The position numbers and the translations under genes are program-made. This document shows positions 25,021 to 33,390 of a stretch of 64,000 nt of DNA, piece by piece; the first letter of the stretch is position 1, and each line of letters starts with the position of its first letter. Origin of the DNA: CADCTB01 sp964479465 (GTDB taxonomy: Bacteria > Actinomycetota > Acidimicrobiia > Acidimicrobiales > AC-14); the NCBI GenBank assembly GCA_964479465.1, contig CAYZMG010000013.1, forward strand, positions 8,453 through 72,452. Direction: 5' to 3'. The notes beneath the pieces were generated by a model that was given only the letters and a program-made list of their open reading frames with translations, was not told the DNA's origin and searched no databases.

Positions 25021-26013
25021 TGACCTCACGACGGTGTCAGCCGTGCGGACGACGTCAGGGGGGATCTGAAGGCCGAGCCGATCGGCCACGCTGGTGCTCA
25101 GGATGAACCGGAAGCGCCCGGGATCCTCCACCGGAACGTCTGACACAGGGGCCCCGCGGAGCAGCCGTACGGCCTGGCGGCCGAGCTGGCGGTAGATCTC
25201 GCGGGTGTCCGGTTCGAGCACGATGAGCGCGAAGTCGGCGGTGGTGTTGGTCACCACCGGGACCGGATCCGATGCCAAGGCTGCGGTGATCGAGGGGTAG
25301 TTGCGCAGGGTGGTCGGGGCGTTCCCCAGTACGAGGCACTCGATGCCCTGCCTGCGCAGATCGTCGATGACACCGCCGATGTCCTCTGCGGCGGTGAACG
25401 GCCCCAGGGCGATCTCCACCCCCAGGCTCGCGCCGGCGCGAACGAAGGCCTCCATGGCGGGCTTCCCGGCCGGGTCCGATGTGGGGTAGAGGAACCCGGC
25501 CTTGGCCAGCCCGGGCAGGGCCCGACGCGCCAGCTCCAGCGTACGGTCCGCAGGCACTCGGAACGTCATGCCGGTCAGCCGCCCCTCCGGTCGACGTTCG
25601 TTGGTAAGCAGGCCCACGGCGCTGGGGTCGTTCGAAAGAAACAGGACGTTTGTCCCCGGTGCCCCTCTGGCCGCAGCCATGGCACCGCTGCTGGACAGTG
25701 CCACCACCAGGTCGAGCCCGTCCCTGGCCCACTCCCGAACCACCGACTCGGCCTCCACCGGGTCGGCATGGACCTCGGTATGGTCCGCTCCGACGACCCG
25801 CACGTTCCTGCCGGTCACGAACCCCGCCTCCGCCAGTTCGGCGAGGAAGACCTCGAGATTCCCCGGCTCCAAGGACTGCACGGCGCGCAGCACCCCGATG
25901 GTCGATACCTGAGTGGGCGCCTTCGGCGCCTCCTCTGCCGCACAACCCGCCACCGCGGTGAGCAGAAGCACGGTGATCAGTACCCCAGTCGCCCGTCGCC
26001 GGTCGCGCCCCAT
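25018..26013 (-). CDS. ABC transporter substrate-binding lipoprotein (TrpX/ABC_sub_bind type)
   Basis: 331 residues. A lipoprotein signal ends VAGCAAEE. The body is typical of the PF04392 (ABC_sub_bind) family: STIGVLRAVQSLEPGNLEVF, AGFVTGRNVRVVGADH, LDLVVALSSSGAMAA, and the closing RFILSTSVADRLGLQIPP. The ligand is unknown (relatives bind tryptophan or other small solutes). No permease or ATPase is adjacent, so it may act alone or with a distant transporter. Its stop codon is the first base triplet of REP copy B. Confidence 0.85.
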   Translation of the reverse strand: MGRDRRRATGVLITVLLLTAVAGCAAEEAPKAPTQVSTIGVLRAVQSLEPGNLEVFLAELAEAGFVTGRNVRVVGADHTEVHADPVEAESVVREWARDGLDLVVALSSSGAMAAARGAPGTNVLFLSNDPSAVGLLTNERRPEGRLTGMTFRVPADRTLELARRALPGLAKAGFLYPTSDPAGKPAMEAFVRAGASLGVEIALGPFTAAEDIGGVIDDLRRQGIECLVLGNAPTTLRNYPSITAALASDPVPVVTNTTADFALIVLEPDTREIYRQLGRQAVRLLRGAPVSDVPVEDPGRFRFILSTSVADRLGLQIPPDVVRTADTVVRS

Positions 26014-26076
26014 CCCATGTGCAGACTATGCGAATGGGTGTGGGCAATGGGGGGTGAGGGGGTGGAGGCCGTCGGG

Positions 26077-26862
26077 TCAAGGAGAGAGGGCGGCCAGGAC
26101 CACGGCGTGGAGAGCGCCGTTGGTCGAGACCGCGCTGCCGCCGTCGGGGCGGGCCTCGCCCGCCAGGTCGGTGAAGCGGCCGCCGGCCTCCTCCACGATG
26201 ACCTGGATGGCGGCGACGTCCCAGACCGAGACCTCGGGCTCGACGGCGATGTCGACGGCGCCTTCGGCTACCAGGACGTGGGACCAGAAGTCGCCCAGGC
26301 CACGGGTCCGCCAGCAGCGCCGGGCCAGGGCCAGGAAACGCTCTTCCATCCCGTAGGGCTCGAAGCCCTGCACGCTGTCGTAGCTCATCTGGGCGTCGGC
26401 CACGTCGGCCACCGCCGACACGCGGATGGGGTGCGCAATGCCGGCCTGCCGGGCTCCGGGCCGGGCGGCGAACGCGCCCTCGCCCCGGGCCGCCCACCAG
26501 CGCCGGCCCAGAGCCGGCGCCGACACCACGCCCACCGTGACCTCGTCGTCGTGGCGGAGGGCGATGCACGTGGCCCAGATCGGGATGCCCCGCACGTAGT
26601 TCTTGGTGCCGTCGATGGGGTCGAGGATCCACCGCCAGGCGCCGGCGCCCTCGAGGCCGTACTCCTCCCCTATCACGGCATGACCGGGACGCTTGAAGGT
26701 GATGCGCTTTCGCAGGTTCTGCTCGACCTGCCGGTCCACCTCGGTGACGGGCGTGAGGTCGGGCTTGGTCGACACGACCAGGTCGGTGGCGCGGAAGCGC
26801 GCCAGGGTCATGGCGTCGGCCAGATCAGCCAACTCCAGAGCGAGGGCGAGATCGCTGTTCAG
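26077..26862 (-). CDS. hisN: Inositol monophosphatase family protein, probable histidinol-phosphatase HisN
   Basis: The canonical TTG start (26832) gives 251 residues. The frame is open upstream and adds LNSDLALALELADLADAM, which matches the DLxxALELADxADAIT opening of HisN homologues. I therefore place the start at CTG 26862, overlapping the preceding TGA as CTGA (inference). Motifs: GEEYG (metal Glu), DPIDGTKNYVRG (metal Asp, Li-sensitive phosphatase signature) and VWDVAAIQVIVEEAGG. It would hydrolyse histidinol phosphate, or inositol phosphate as the alternative. No his genes are nearby. Confidence 0.85.
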   Translation of the reverse strand: MNSDLALALELADLADAMTLARFRATDLVVSTKPDLTPVTEVDRQVEQNLRKRITFKRPGHAVIGEEYGLEGAGAWRWILDPIDGTKNYVRGIPIWATCIALRHDDEVTVGVVSAPALGRRWWAARGEGAFAARPGARQAGIAHPIRVSAVADVADAQMSYDSVQGFEPYGMEERFLALARRCWRTRGLGDFWSHVLVAEGAVDIAVEPEVSVWDVAAIQVIVEEAGGRFTDLAGEARPDGGSAVSTNGALHAVVLAALSP

Positions 26863-27290
26863 GCCGGCTTGCGCCGGCGGTGACGCGCCGGCGTCGGCGC
26901 CTCCCCGGCGTCGGGCATAGAGAAGCGCAACGGCAGGGGCTCCACGCCGTCGGTGACCGGCGGGACGCTCTGCGACGGCGGCTCCAGGCCGTACTTGACG
27001 AGCAGGTTCAGGTAATCGCGCTGGTAGAGGACCCGGATGTTGACCTCCGGGTACAGCTCCTTGAGCCGGCGGGCCTTGCGGTTCTTCTTGGTCACCAGCT
27101 TCTGGTTCATCGTGGTGATCTCGATGAACAGGTCATAGGCCGGCAGGTAGAAGTCGGGCGTGAACGCCTGGGCCGAGGTGCCGTCGCCGGCCCACTCCAG
27201 CACGAACGTCCGGGGCTCGTAGTCCCAGAGGATCCCGTAAAAATCGAGCAGCTTGGCGAACTGGAGCTCGGAATTGTGCGCGAAGCGCAC
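26859..27290 (-). CDS. TnsA-like/PD-(D/E)XK-type nuclease-fold protein
   Basis: 143 residues from GTG 27290. RFAHNSELQFAKLLDFYGIL is followed by WDYEP and then TPDFYLPAYDLFIEITTMNQ with a run of Lys. The E-x(20)-D-x(8-10)-E-x-T layout resembles the EndoMS/TnsA-type PD-(D/E)XK fold (E near 8, D near 45, E near 57). The C-terminal 35 residues are Pro/Arg rich. Situated between MerR and hisN in the conserved actinobacterial neighbourhood; function unknown, possibly DNA binding. Confidence 0.55.
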   Translation of the reverse strand: MRFAHNSELQFAKLLDFYGILWDYEPRTFVLEWAGDGTSAQAFTPDFYLPAYDLFIEITTMNQKLVTKKNRKARRLKELYPEVNIRVLYQRDYLNLLVKYGLEPPSQSVPPVTDGVEPLPLRFSMPDAGEAPTPARHRRRKPA

Positions 27291-27355
27291 CCCGGCGTGG
27301 GGCAGGGGTGCCTCGCCTCCGGCCGGACCGGTCTCCCGCTGCTCGCTCAGGATGC

Positions 27356-27859
27356 TTATCCCCCTCCGCCCATCGCTCCGGCGACCGACCCCATGGAGGG
27401 ATGTGACGCGGAGGGGACTTCGCGAGGGGGGCGAAGATCCGTGATGGCGGCGTCGAGCTCGTCCTTGACCCCGCCCAGGGCGACGATGGACAGCACACCC
27501 TGGCCTTGGCGGACCAGATCGACCAGCTCGCCATCGGTGCGGACGAGCACGGAGCCGGCGCCGTTGATGACAAGGCTGGCGGTGGCGATGTCCTCCCCCA
27601 TGTGGTCGCGCAGGTACTCGATGGCCCGGCGGGCCGACTGCAGCGAGACGCCGGCGTCCAGGAGCCCCTTGATGACTTTCAGCTCGACAAGATCCCGATA
27701 CGAGTACTGCCGTTGCGTTCCCGAACCTCGCGCATCAGCGATCGAGGGCCGGATCAGGTCAGTGCGCGCCCAGTAATCGAGCTGCCGGTACGTGATCCCG
27801 ACGATCTTGCAAACCTGCGGTCCCCGGAACCCCGAAACGAAAACATCGTCCTCGCCCAT
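27356..27859 (-). CDS. MerR-family transcriptional regulator (Rv1830-like)
   Basis: 167 residues. I chose ATG 27859, which has AAAGGGG about six bases upstream, over GTG 27877. The N-terminal wing-helix reads GFRGPQVCKIVGITYRQLDY, then RPSIADARGSGTQRQYSYRD, as in the second MerR of the mycobacterial garA locus. The C-terminal effector region is about 90 residues, with no Cys metal site. Upstream (27893-27914) two TTACGC direct repeats ten bases apart could be an operator. Confidence 0.85.
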   Translation of the reverse strand: MGEDDVFVSGFRGPQVCKIVGITYRQLDYWARTDLIRPSIADARGSGTQRQYSYRDLVELKVIKGLLDAGVSLQSARRAIEYLRDHMGEDIATASLVINGAGSVLVRTDGELVDLVRQGQGVLSIVALGGVKDELDAAITDLRPPREVPSASHPSMGSVAGAMGGGG

Positions 27860-27965
27860 CCCATCCCCTTTATCCACAAGGTCGAGCGCTTACGCAGCAG
27901 TGTAGTTACGCCCTTGTGAGGAGAGTAGGTGCTTCTCCACAGGACTTCAACGACCCAGGAGACGG

Positions 27966-28454
27966 CTAGGAGGCGAAGTCCTCCGGGTTCACACCCTCGA
28001 GGAACTCGCGGAAGCGCTCGACCTCGTCGTCGTCCTCCTCCTCGTCGTCCTCGCTCATCGTCACCGCAGCCTCGGCCAGGACGGCCTCGTCGGCGAAGAT
28101 CGGGGTGCCCAGACGGGCGGCCAGGGCGATGGCGTCGGAGGGACGGCTGGAGACCTTGTAGCCCGATCCGTTGGTGGTCATCTCGATCTCGGCGTAGAAG
28201 GTCCGGTCGCGGAGCTCGGTGATGACGATGCGCTCGACGCCTACCCCCAGGGCGACCAGGAGGTCCCTGAGCAGGTCGTGGGTGAGCGGGCGGGCGGTGA
28301 CCACGCCGTTCTGGGCGAAGGCGATAGCGGTGGCCTCCACCGGGCCGATGAAGATCGGCAGCACGCGGTGCTGGCCCTCAGACTCGCGCAGGAGGACGAT
28401 CGGGCTGTTCGTGGGCATCTCAACCCGCACCCCGACAAGGTGCATCTCGACCAC
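27966..28454 (-). CDS. Bifunctional nuclease (DUF151) family protein
   Basis: 162 residues. The DUF151 core is clear: VGVRVEMPTNSPIVLLRE, HRVLPIFIGPVEATAIAFA, RPLTHDLLRDLL and SRPSDAIALAARLGTPIFA. The acidic C-terminus (EDDEEEDDDEVERFREFLEG) is usual for actinobacterial members. Between two MerR genes, as in the Rv1828-Rv1829-Rv1830 order of Mycobacterium, with HPRT inserted. Plant and some bacterial relatives show DNase/RNase activity; the cellular role here is not established. Confidence 0.9.
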   Translation of the reverse strand: MVEMHLVGVRVEMPTNSPIVLLRESEGQHRVLPIFIGPVEATAIAFAQNGVVTARPLTHDLLRDLLVALGVGVERIVITELRDRTFYAEIEMTTNGSGYKVSSRPSDAIALAARLGTPIFADEAVLAEAAVTMSEDDEEEDDDEVERFREFLEGVNPEDFAS

Positions 28455-28463
28455 GAGCCGACG

Positions 28464-29021
28464 TTACCTCCTGTAGAGCGAAGGGACGTACGCATCTGGG
28501 TCCTCCTGGAGCACGTCCACGTTGCCCAGCACCACCCGGTCGAGGTTGCGGTAGCGCTGGGAGAAGTCGAGCCCGTAGCCCAGGACGAACTCGTCGCCGA
28601 TCTCGAAGCCCCGGTAGCGGACCGGGGTCGGGATGATGCGCCGGCTCGTCCGGTCGAGCAGAGTGCAGGCCTCCAGCGACCGGGGGTTGCGCCGGCCCAG
28701 CTCGGCCAGGAGGTAGTGCAGGGTCAGGCCGGTGTCGACGATGTCCTCGACGAGGACGACGTCGCGCCCGGAGATGTCCATGTCCAGATCCTTGACGATG
28801 CGGACCCGGCCCGTCTCGGGGGCGTAGGCCGAGATAGCCATGAAATCGATGACCGGGACGATCGTCAGCCGGCGTACGAGGTCGGCCAGGAACGGGATGC
28901 TGCCCTTGAGCACCGCCACCAGGACCACGCCGTCGGTGTGGACCGTCGATATCTCGGCCGCGACCCGGGCCGCGGCCTCCGCCAGCTCCTCTGCCGGGAT
29001 CAGGATGCGAGGCGGCTCTAT
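28464..29021 (-). CDS. hpt: Hypoxanthine phosphoribosyltransferase with non-canonical start
   Basis: From the first GTG (28928) the frame yields 154 residues but lacks the N-terminal helix of the family. Upstream the frame encodes RILIPAEELAEAAARVAAEI, a normal HPRT start, with no ATG, GTG or TTG. Candidate starts are ATA 29021 (ATAG overlap with the MerR stop, GAGGG four bases upstream) or CTG 29003. The coordinate given is the outer candidate. PRPP loop VVLVEDIVDTGLTLHYLL is intact. It converts hypoxanthine or guanine plus PRPP to IMP/GMP. Confidence 0.85.
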   Translation of the reverse strand: MEPPRILIPAEELAEAAARVAAEISTVHTDGVVLVAVLKGSIPFLADLVRRLTIVPVIDFMAISAYAPETGRVRIVKDLDMDISGRDVVLVEDIVDTGLTLHYLLAELGRRNPRSLEACTLLDRTSRRIIPTPVRYRGFEIGDEFVLGYGLDFSQRYRNLDRVVLGNVDVLQEDPDAYVPSLYRR

Positions 29022-29872
29022 TGGCCCTCGATGTACTTCCGCAGCGCCTGGCGCAACATGGCGGCCCGCAGCCCCTGGCCCAGGCGGGTGAGGTCGGAGA
29101 GGGCGTCGGCTGCGGCCTTGCGAGCCTGCGGGTTGCGCTGCTTGAGCATGGGCAGGACCACCTGCTCGAGGAACCCGGCCTCCCGCTCGCCGGCGGTCTT
29201 GTACATGCGCAGATGGCGGGCCTCGACGCCGTACTTCATGAAGCCGGCGGCGAGCTGGGCCACCATCAGGGCCTCCTCGTCGTAATAGACGCTGGACGCC
29301 GCCCGGCGGCCCGTGAGCAGGCCAAAGCGCTCGAGCTCCCGCAGGTCGTCGTCCTCCAGCCCGCTGGCCGCGCCCAGCTCGGCGAGGTTCATGCTCACCC
29401 CGGTGGAGCTCAGCGTGAGGGGGGCCTCAGCCGGCGGGGGCGGCGGTGGCGGCGAGGCCGAGACCGGGGAGGGCCGGGGAACCGGCCGAGGGGCGGGCTC
29501 GGGGGCGGCCGGCGCCGGCTCGGGGGCGGGGTCGTCGACCGGCGCCTCCACCCGGGCCGACACCTCCACCGCGACCGGCGCAACGTCGACCGGCTCCTCG
29601 GCGGCCTCGGGCGTGACGCCGCCCCGTAAGCGACCCTTGATGACCTTCAGCGGCAGGAAGTGCTCCCGCTGCTGGCGCAGGATCCATTGCAGGCGCTCGA
29701 CGTCGGTGTCGTAGAACTTCCGGTAGCCCGACGGCGTGCGCTCCGGGTCGAGCAGTCCCTGGCTCTCCAGGAAGCGGATCTTGGAGATGGTGACGTCGGG
29801 GAACTCCTCCTTGAGCAGGGCCAGCACCTCGCCGATCGACAGGTACGCCCGCTCCTCCACTGTTTCAGCCAC
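29018..29872 (-). CDS. MerR-family transcriptional regulator (Rv1828-like)
   Basis: 284 residues. The N-terminal wHTH carries LSIGEVLALLKEEFPDVTIS and RFLESQGLLDPERTPSGYRK, the family signature. A Pro/Ala-rich linker (about 110-165) connects to a second helical domain (LAELGAASGLEDDDLRELER, VYYDEEALMVAQLAAGFMKY) used for dimerisation and effector sensing in Rv1828. It lies directly downstream of the FHA gene, as in Mycobacterium. The linker is longer than I recall for mycobacterial versions. Confidence 0.9.
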   Translation of the reverse strand: MAETVEERAYLSIGEVLALLKEEFPDVTISKIRFLESQGLLDPERTPSGYRKFYDTDVERLQWILRQQREHFLPLKVIKGRLRGGVTPEAAEEPVDVAPVAVEVSARVEAPVDDPAPEPAPAAPEPAPRPVPRPSPVSASPPPPPPPAEAPLTLSSTGVSMNLAELGAASGLEDDDLRELERFGLLTGRRAASSVYYDEEALMVAQLAAGFMKYGVEARHLRMYKTAGEREAGFLEQVVLPMLKQRNPQARKAAADALSDLTRLGQGLRAAMLRQALRKYIEGQ

Positions 29873-29904
29873 CCGTGCTCATCGGTTCGCTCATCTCCGT
29901 TCCC

Positions 29905-30402
29905 TCACTCCTCACCCGGCCCGCCGGCGAAGAACACCAGGCGGAACTTCCCGATCTGAAGCTCGTCGCCGTTGGCCAGGGGTGCATCGTCGATGCGCTC
30001 CCGGTTCAGGTAGGTGCCGTTCAGCGAGCCGGCGTCACGCACGGAGTACTCGTCTCCGGTGCGGACGATCTCGGCGTGGCGACGGGAGACGGTGATGTCG
30101 TCGAGGAAGATGTCGGAGTCAGGATGACGTCCGGCCCGGGTCACGTCGCCCTCCAGGACGAACTTGGAGCCGGCGTTGGGGCCCCGCTTGACCACCACCA
30201 TCGCCGTCGCCTCGGTCAGCCCGGCCATGGCCTCGGCCATGTCGTCGTCGAGGATTTCCCCGGTGCCGTCCACTGGGGCGAAGGTGATCGTGGTCTCCTC
30301 GCCGGCGTCGGCCAGCTCCATGGCTGCGCCGCACGAGGAGCAGAAGCGGGCGTCGATGGCGTTGCGGTGACCGCACTTGGTGCAGAAGAGGTCGGCCGGC
30401 AT
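29905..30402 (-). CDS. GarA-like FHA-domain protein with N-terminal zinc ribbon
   Basis: 165 residues. N-terminal zinc ribbon: CTKCGHRNAIDARFCSSCG (C-x2-C-x10-C-x2-C). Then EETTITFAPVD, which resembles the phosphorylated ETT motif of GarA/OdhI, then an FHA domain (about 70-155) with AGRHPDSDIFLDD, VSRRHAEI and SLNGTYLN. GarA proteins switch 2-oxoglutarate and glutamate metabolism according to Ser/Thr kinase phosphorylation. The start overlaps the gcvH stop (TGATG), as in the mycobacterial gcvH-garA order. The zinc ribbon is an addition relative to mycobacterial GarA. Confidence 0.88.
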   Translation of the reverse strand: MPADLFCTKCGHRNAIDARFCSSCGAAMELADAGEETTITFAPVDGTGEILDDDMAEAMAGLTEATAMVVVKRGPNAGSKFVLEGDVTRAGRHPDSDIFLDDITVSRRHAEIVRTGDEYSVRDAGSLNGTYLNRERIDDAPLANGDELQIGKFRLVFFAGGPGEE

Positions 30403-30782
30403 CAGGAAGCGATGAGGGTGGAGTAAGCCTCGGCGTCGAGCAGATCATCGAGGGTCGCCGGCGCCGATGGCTCAATGAGGCAAATCCAGCCCGCGCCGTA
30501 GGGATCCTCGTTCAGCCGCTGGGGCGCCTCGGCCAACTCGGCGTTCACCTCGACCACCGTGCCGGCCACGGGTGAGTAGACGTCGGACACGGACTTTGTC
30601 GATTCCACCTCGCCGCAGGCCCCGCCCGAGTCGACGACCGTTCCCACCGCCGGCAATTGTACGAACACCACGTCACCCAGGGCGTCCTGCGCGTAGTCCG
30701 TGATGCCGATACGCACCCGGCCGCCATCGAGCAGCGCCCACTCGTGATCCTTGGTGTACCGCCTGTCTTCGGGCACCTTCAT
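30402..30782 (-). CDS. gcvH: Glycine cleavage system H protein
   Basis: 126 residues from ATG 30782 (MKVPEDRRYTKDHEWALLDG); the longer frame to 30839 is not typical. The lipoyl-lysine segment GEVESTKSVSDVYSP is intact, as are GDVVFVQLPAVGT and the closing LNEDPYGAGWICLIEP. It shuttles the aminomethyl group between the P- and T-proteins encoded at 19.3-23.2 kb. Overlapped by the FHA gene, consistent with coordinated glycine and nitrogen control. Confidence 0.95.
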   Translation of the reverse strand: MKVPEDRRYTKDHEWALLDGGRVRIGITDYAQDALGDVVFVQLPAVGTVVDSGGACGEVESTKSVSDVYSPVAGTVVEVNAELAEAPQRLNEDPYGAGWICLIEPSAPATLDDLLDAEAYSTLIAS

Positions 30783-30863
30783 GGCGCGAGACGCTAGCAA
30801 CCAGCGGCACCCCGCCGGAGCAGGACCCGGCTCCGCCACCCGGCTCCGCCGGCAAAGGCTCGG

Positions 30864-33368
30864 TCAACGAAGAAGCTGGCGAATACGACGGGCGTACTCC
30901 TGGGCCAGGTGGCGGGCTTCGACATCGGAGGGCCCCTCGGCCCAGACGTGGGTCACAGGCTCGTCCGGGTCGGGCAGGATCAGGGCCCACCCCTCCTCGT
31001 GGAGGATCTTGACCCCGTCGACCAGGACCACTTCCCGGTCCTTGGCCGCCTCCACCACCCGGCGCATGACCAGGCCCTTCTGCTCCCAGGGGGTGACGAC
31101 GGTGTCATGGGCCATGTGGAGGCGGGGCAGCCCGGCCACCACCTTGGAGAGCCGGAGCCCGGAGCGGGCCAGGAGCTCGAGGAGGTGCACGAGGGCGGCG
31201 GTGGCGTCGTAGGCGGGCAGGAAGGCCGGGAAGATGAAGCCGCCGTCCTGGCTGGCGGCGAGGACCACGCCCTCGGTGGACTCGGCGACGTCCATGATGT
31301 GGCTGGAGGAGACCTTGGTCCAGATGACCTCGGCGCCGGCCTCGATGGCGATGCGCTCGGCGGCCGAGCTGGCGGAGACGGGTAGCGCGATCTTGGCCCC
31401 GCCGTGGCCCGACTGGGCGTGGTGAGAGGCGACCAGGGTGACCATCACCAGGAGGGACTGATCGTCGGACAGGACATGGCCCTCGTCGTCCACCAGGGTC
31501 AGGCGCTCCCCGTCGGGGTCGATCACCGCGCCCAGGTGGGCGCCCGAGGACCGGACCAGCTCCGCCACTCGGGCGCCGTGGGTCTTGGGCTCGTAGGCGG
31601 CGGCGCCGGCGGTGAACGCGTAGGGGTTGACCGACAGCACGTCGGCCCCCAGCTTGGACAAGACGTTGGGCATGACCAGCGACGTCGAGCCGAACGCGTA
31701 GTCCAGGACGAGCTGGAAGCCGGCGGCCGGGATGAGGGCGGCGTCGACGCTGGCCAGCATGGCCGCCGAGTAGTGCTCCAGGGCCCGGGCCGGGTAGCTG
31801 ATGTCGCCGATGTCGGCCGCGAACGCCCGCCGGAAGTCCTCCCGGTAGAAGAAGCGCTCGATCTTGCGCTGGGCCGCCTCGTCGATGTCGGTGCCGTCGG
31901 CGTCCAGGAACCGCAGCGTGACCGATTGAGGGTCACCTCTCGCCAGGCGCACGGTGACGCCGCCCTGGCCCTGGGAGCGCCGGACCTGGAACCGGGTGAC
32001 AGGTACCGGCGACATCTCCAGGTCGGTGACGTCGACGCCGGCGGCGTTCAGGCCGGCCATCACCGCCCGCTTGAGGGCTCGGGCCGCCCGGCTGGAGTCC
32101 CGCGACGTGGTGACCGTCGAGCCCTTCTTCATGGTGGTGGCGTAGGCCATGGCCACCCGGCAGGCGAGCTCGGGGGTGATGTCGACGTTGGCCAGCCCGG
32201 TTACCCCGTTGCGGGTGAACAGGCTGCGGGCGCCCCGTGACTCCCAGACGATCGAGGAGTTGATGATGGCCCCGGGCTCCACCGTCTTGAACGGGTAGAC
32301 CTTGACGCCGGGGTTGATCACCGCGTGGTCGCCCACGAAGCAGTTGTCGCCGAGGACCACGCCCTCCTCGCAGCGGGCGAAGGCCCGGAGGTCGGTGGAC
32401 CGGCCGATCACCGAGCCGCGGAGGCGCACGCCCTGGCTGATGTAGGCGTTGTCGTGGACCACAGAGCGCTCGATGTAGGCGTCGGAGCGGACCATGACGT
32501 TGGTCCCCAGGACCGAGTACTCCTGGAGGTGGGCGCCGGCCTCGACGCGGCAGTAGTCGCCGATGATGGCGGGGCCGGCGACCTGGGCCCCGGGGTCGAC
32601 CTCGGCCCCCTCCCCCAGCCAGATGCCCTCGGCGATCTTGAAGCCGGGAACGGCGACGGCGACCTTGCCGTCGAGGACGTCCTGGTGGGCCTTGAGGTAG
32701 GCATCAAGGGTGCCGACGTCCTCCCAGTAGCCCTCGGCGACGTGGCCGAAGATGGGCTTGCCGTCGGCGAGGAGGGCAGGGAAGACGTCGCCGGAGAAGT
32801 CGACCGATTCGCCCTCGGTGATGTAGTCGAACACCGCCGGGTCACACACGTAGATGCCGGTGTTGACCGTGTCGGAGAACACCTGGCCCCACGTGGGCTT
32901 CTCCAAGAAGCGCTCGATCGAGCCGTCTTCCCGGGTGATGACGATCCCGAACTCGAGCGGGTTCTCCATCGACTTGAGGGCCAGGGTGGCCAGGGAGCCC
33001 TTGCGCTCGTGTACCGCCACCAGCTCGGACAGGTCGATGTCGGTGAGCACGTCTCCGGAGATGACGAGGAACGGCTCGTCGAGCTCTGCGCTGGCGTTGC
33101 GCACCGAGCCGGCGGTGCCCAGCGGGGTCTCCTCGGTGGCGTAGACCATGCGGACCCCGAACTCGGCCCCGTCCCCGAAGTAGGTGCGGATGGTCTGGGG
33201 CAGGAAGGCGAGGGTGACGACGATGTCCTCGAAGCCGTGGGACTTCAGCAGCCGCACGATGTGCTCCATCATCGGCCGGTTCGCCAGGGGCATCATGGGC
33301 TTGGGCTGGTTCGATGTCAGGGGCCGCAGCCGGGTGCCCTCACCGCCGGCCATGATGACGGCTTTCAT
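30864..33368 (-). CDS. GDP-mannose pyrophosphorylase fused to a degenerate phosphomannomutase domain
   Basis: 834 residues from ATG 33368. The N-terminal nucleotidyltransferase (1-240) has MAGGEGTRLRPLTSNQPKPM and EKPTWGQVF. A left-handed beta-helix hexapeptide region follows (about 250-370). The C-terminal PMM/PGM-like part (about 380-834) lacks the TASHNP phosphoserine loop, where RLARGDP stands instead, and has DPDGERL in place of DGDGDR. The mutase half is therefore probably inactive and may be regulatory. The active half would make GDP-mannose or another NDP-sugar. Confidence 0.85.
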   Translation of the reverse strand: MKAVIMAGGEGTRLRPLTSNQPKPMMPLANRPMMEHIVRLLKSHGFEDIVVTLAFLPQTIRTYFGDGAEFGVRMVYATEETPLGTAGSVRNASAELDEPFLVISGDVLTDIDLSELVAVHERKGSLATLALKSMENPLEFGIVITREDGSIERFLEKPTWGQVFSDTVNTGIYVCDPAVFDYITEGESVDFSGDVFPALLADGKPIFGHVAEGYWEDVGTLDAYLKAHQDVLDGKVAVAVPGFKIAEGIWLGEGAEVDPGAQVAGPAIIGDYCRVEAGAHLQEYSVLGTNVMVRSDAYIERSVVHDNAYISQGVRLRGSVIGRSTDLRAFARCEEGVVLGDNCFVGDHAVINPGVKVYPFKTVEPGAIINSSIVWESRGARSLFTRNGVTGLANVDITPELACRVAMAYATTMKKGSTVTTSRDSSRAARALKRAVMAGLNAAGVDVTDLEMSPVPVTRFQVRRSQGQGGVTVRLARGDPQSVTLRFLDADGTDIDEAAQRKIERFFYREDFRRAFAADIGDISYPARALEHYSAAMLASVDAALIPAAGFQLVLDYAFGSTSLVMPNVLSKLGADVLSVNPYAFTAGAAAYEPKTHGARVAELVRSSGAHLGAVIDPDGERLTLVDDEGHVLSDDQSLLVMVTLVASHHAQSGHGGAKIALPVSASSAAERIAIEAGAEVIWTKVSSSHIMDVAESTEGVVLAASQDGGFIFPAFLPAYDATAALVHLLELLARSGLRLSKVVAGLPRLHMAHDTVVTPWEQKGLVMRRVVEAAKDREVVLVDGVKILHEEGWALILPDPDEPVTHVWAEGPSDVEARHLAQEYARRIRQLLR

Positions 33369-33390
33369 GTTCGCCACCTCGGCGAAGTTT

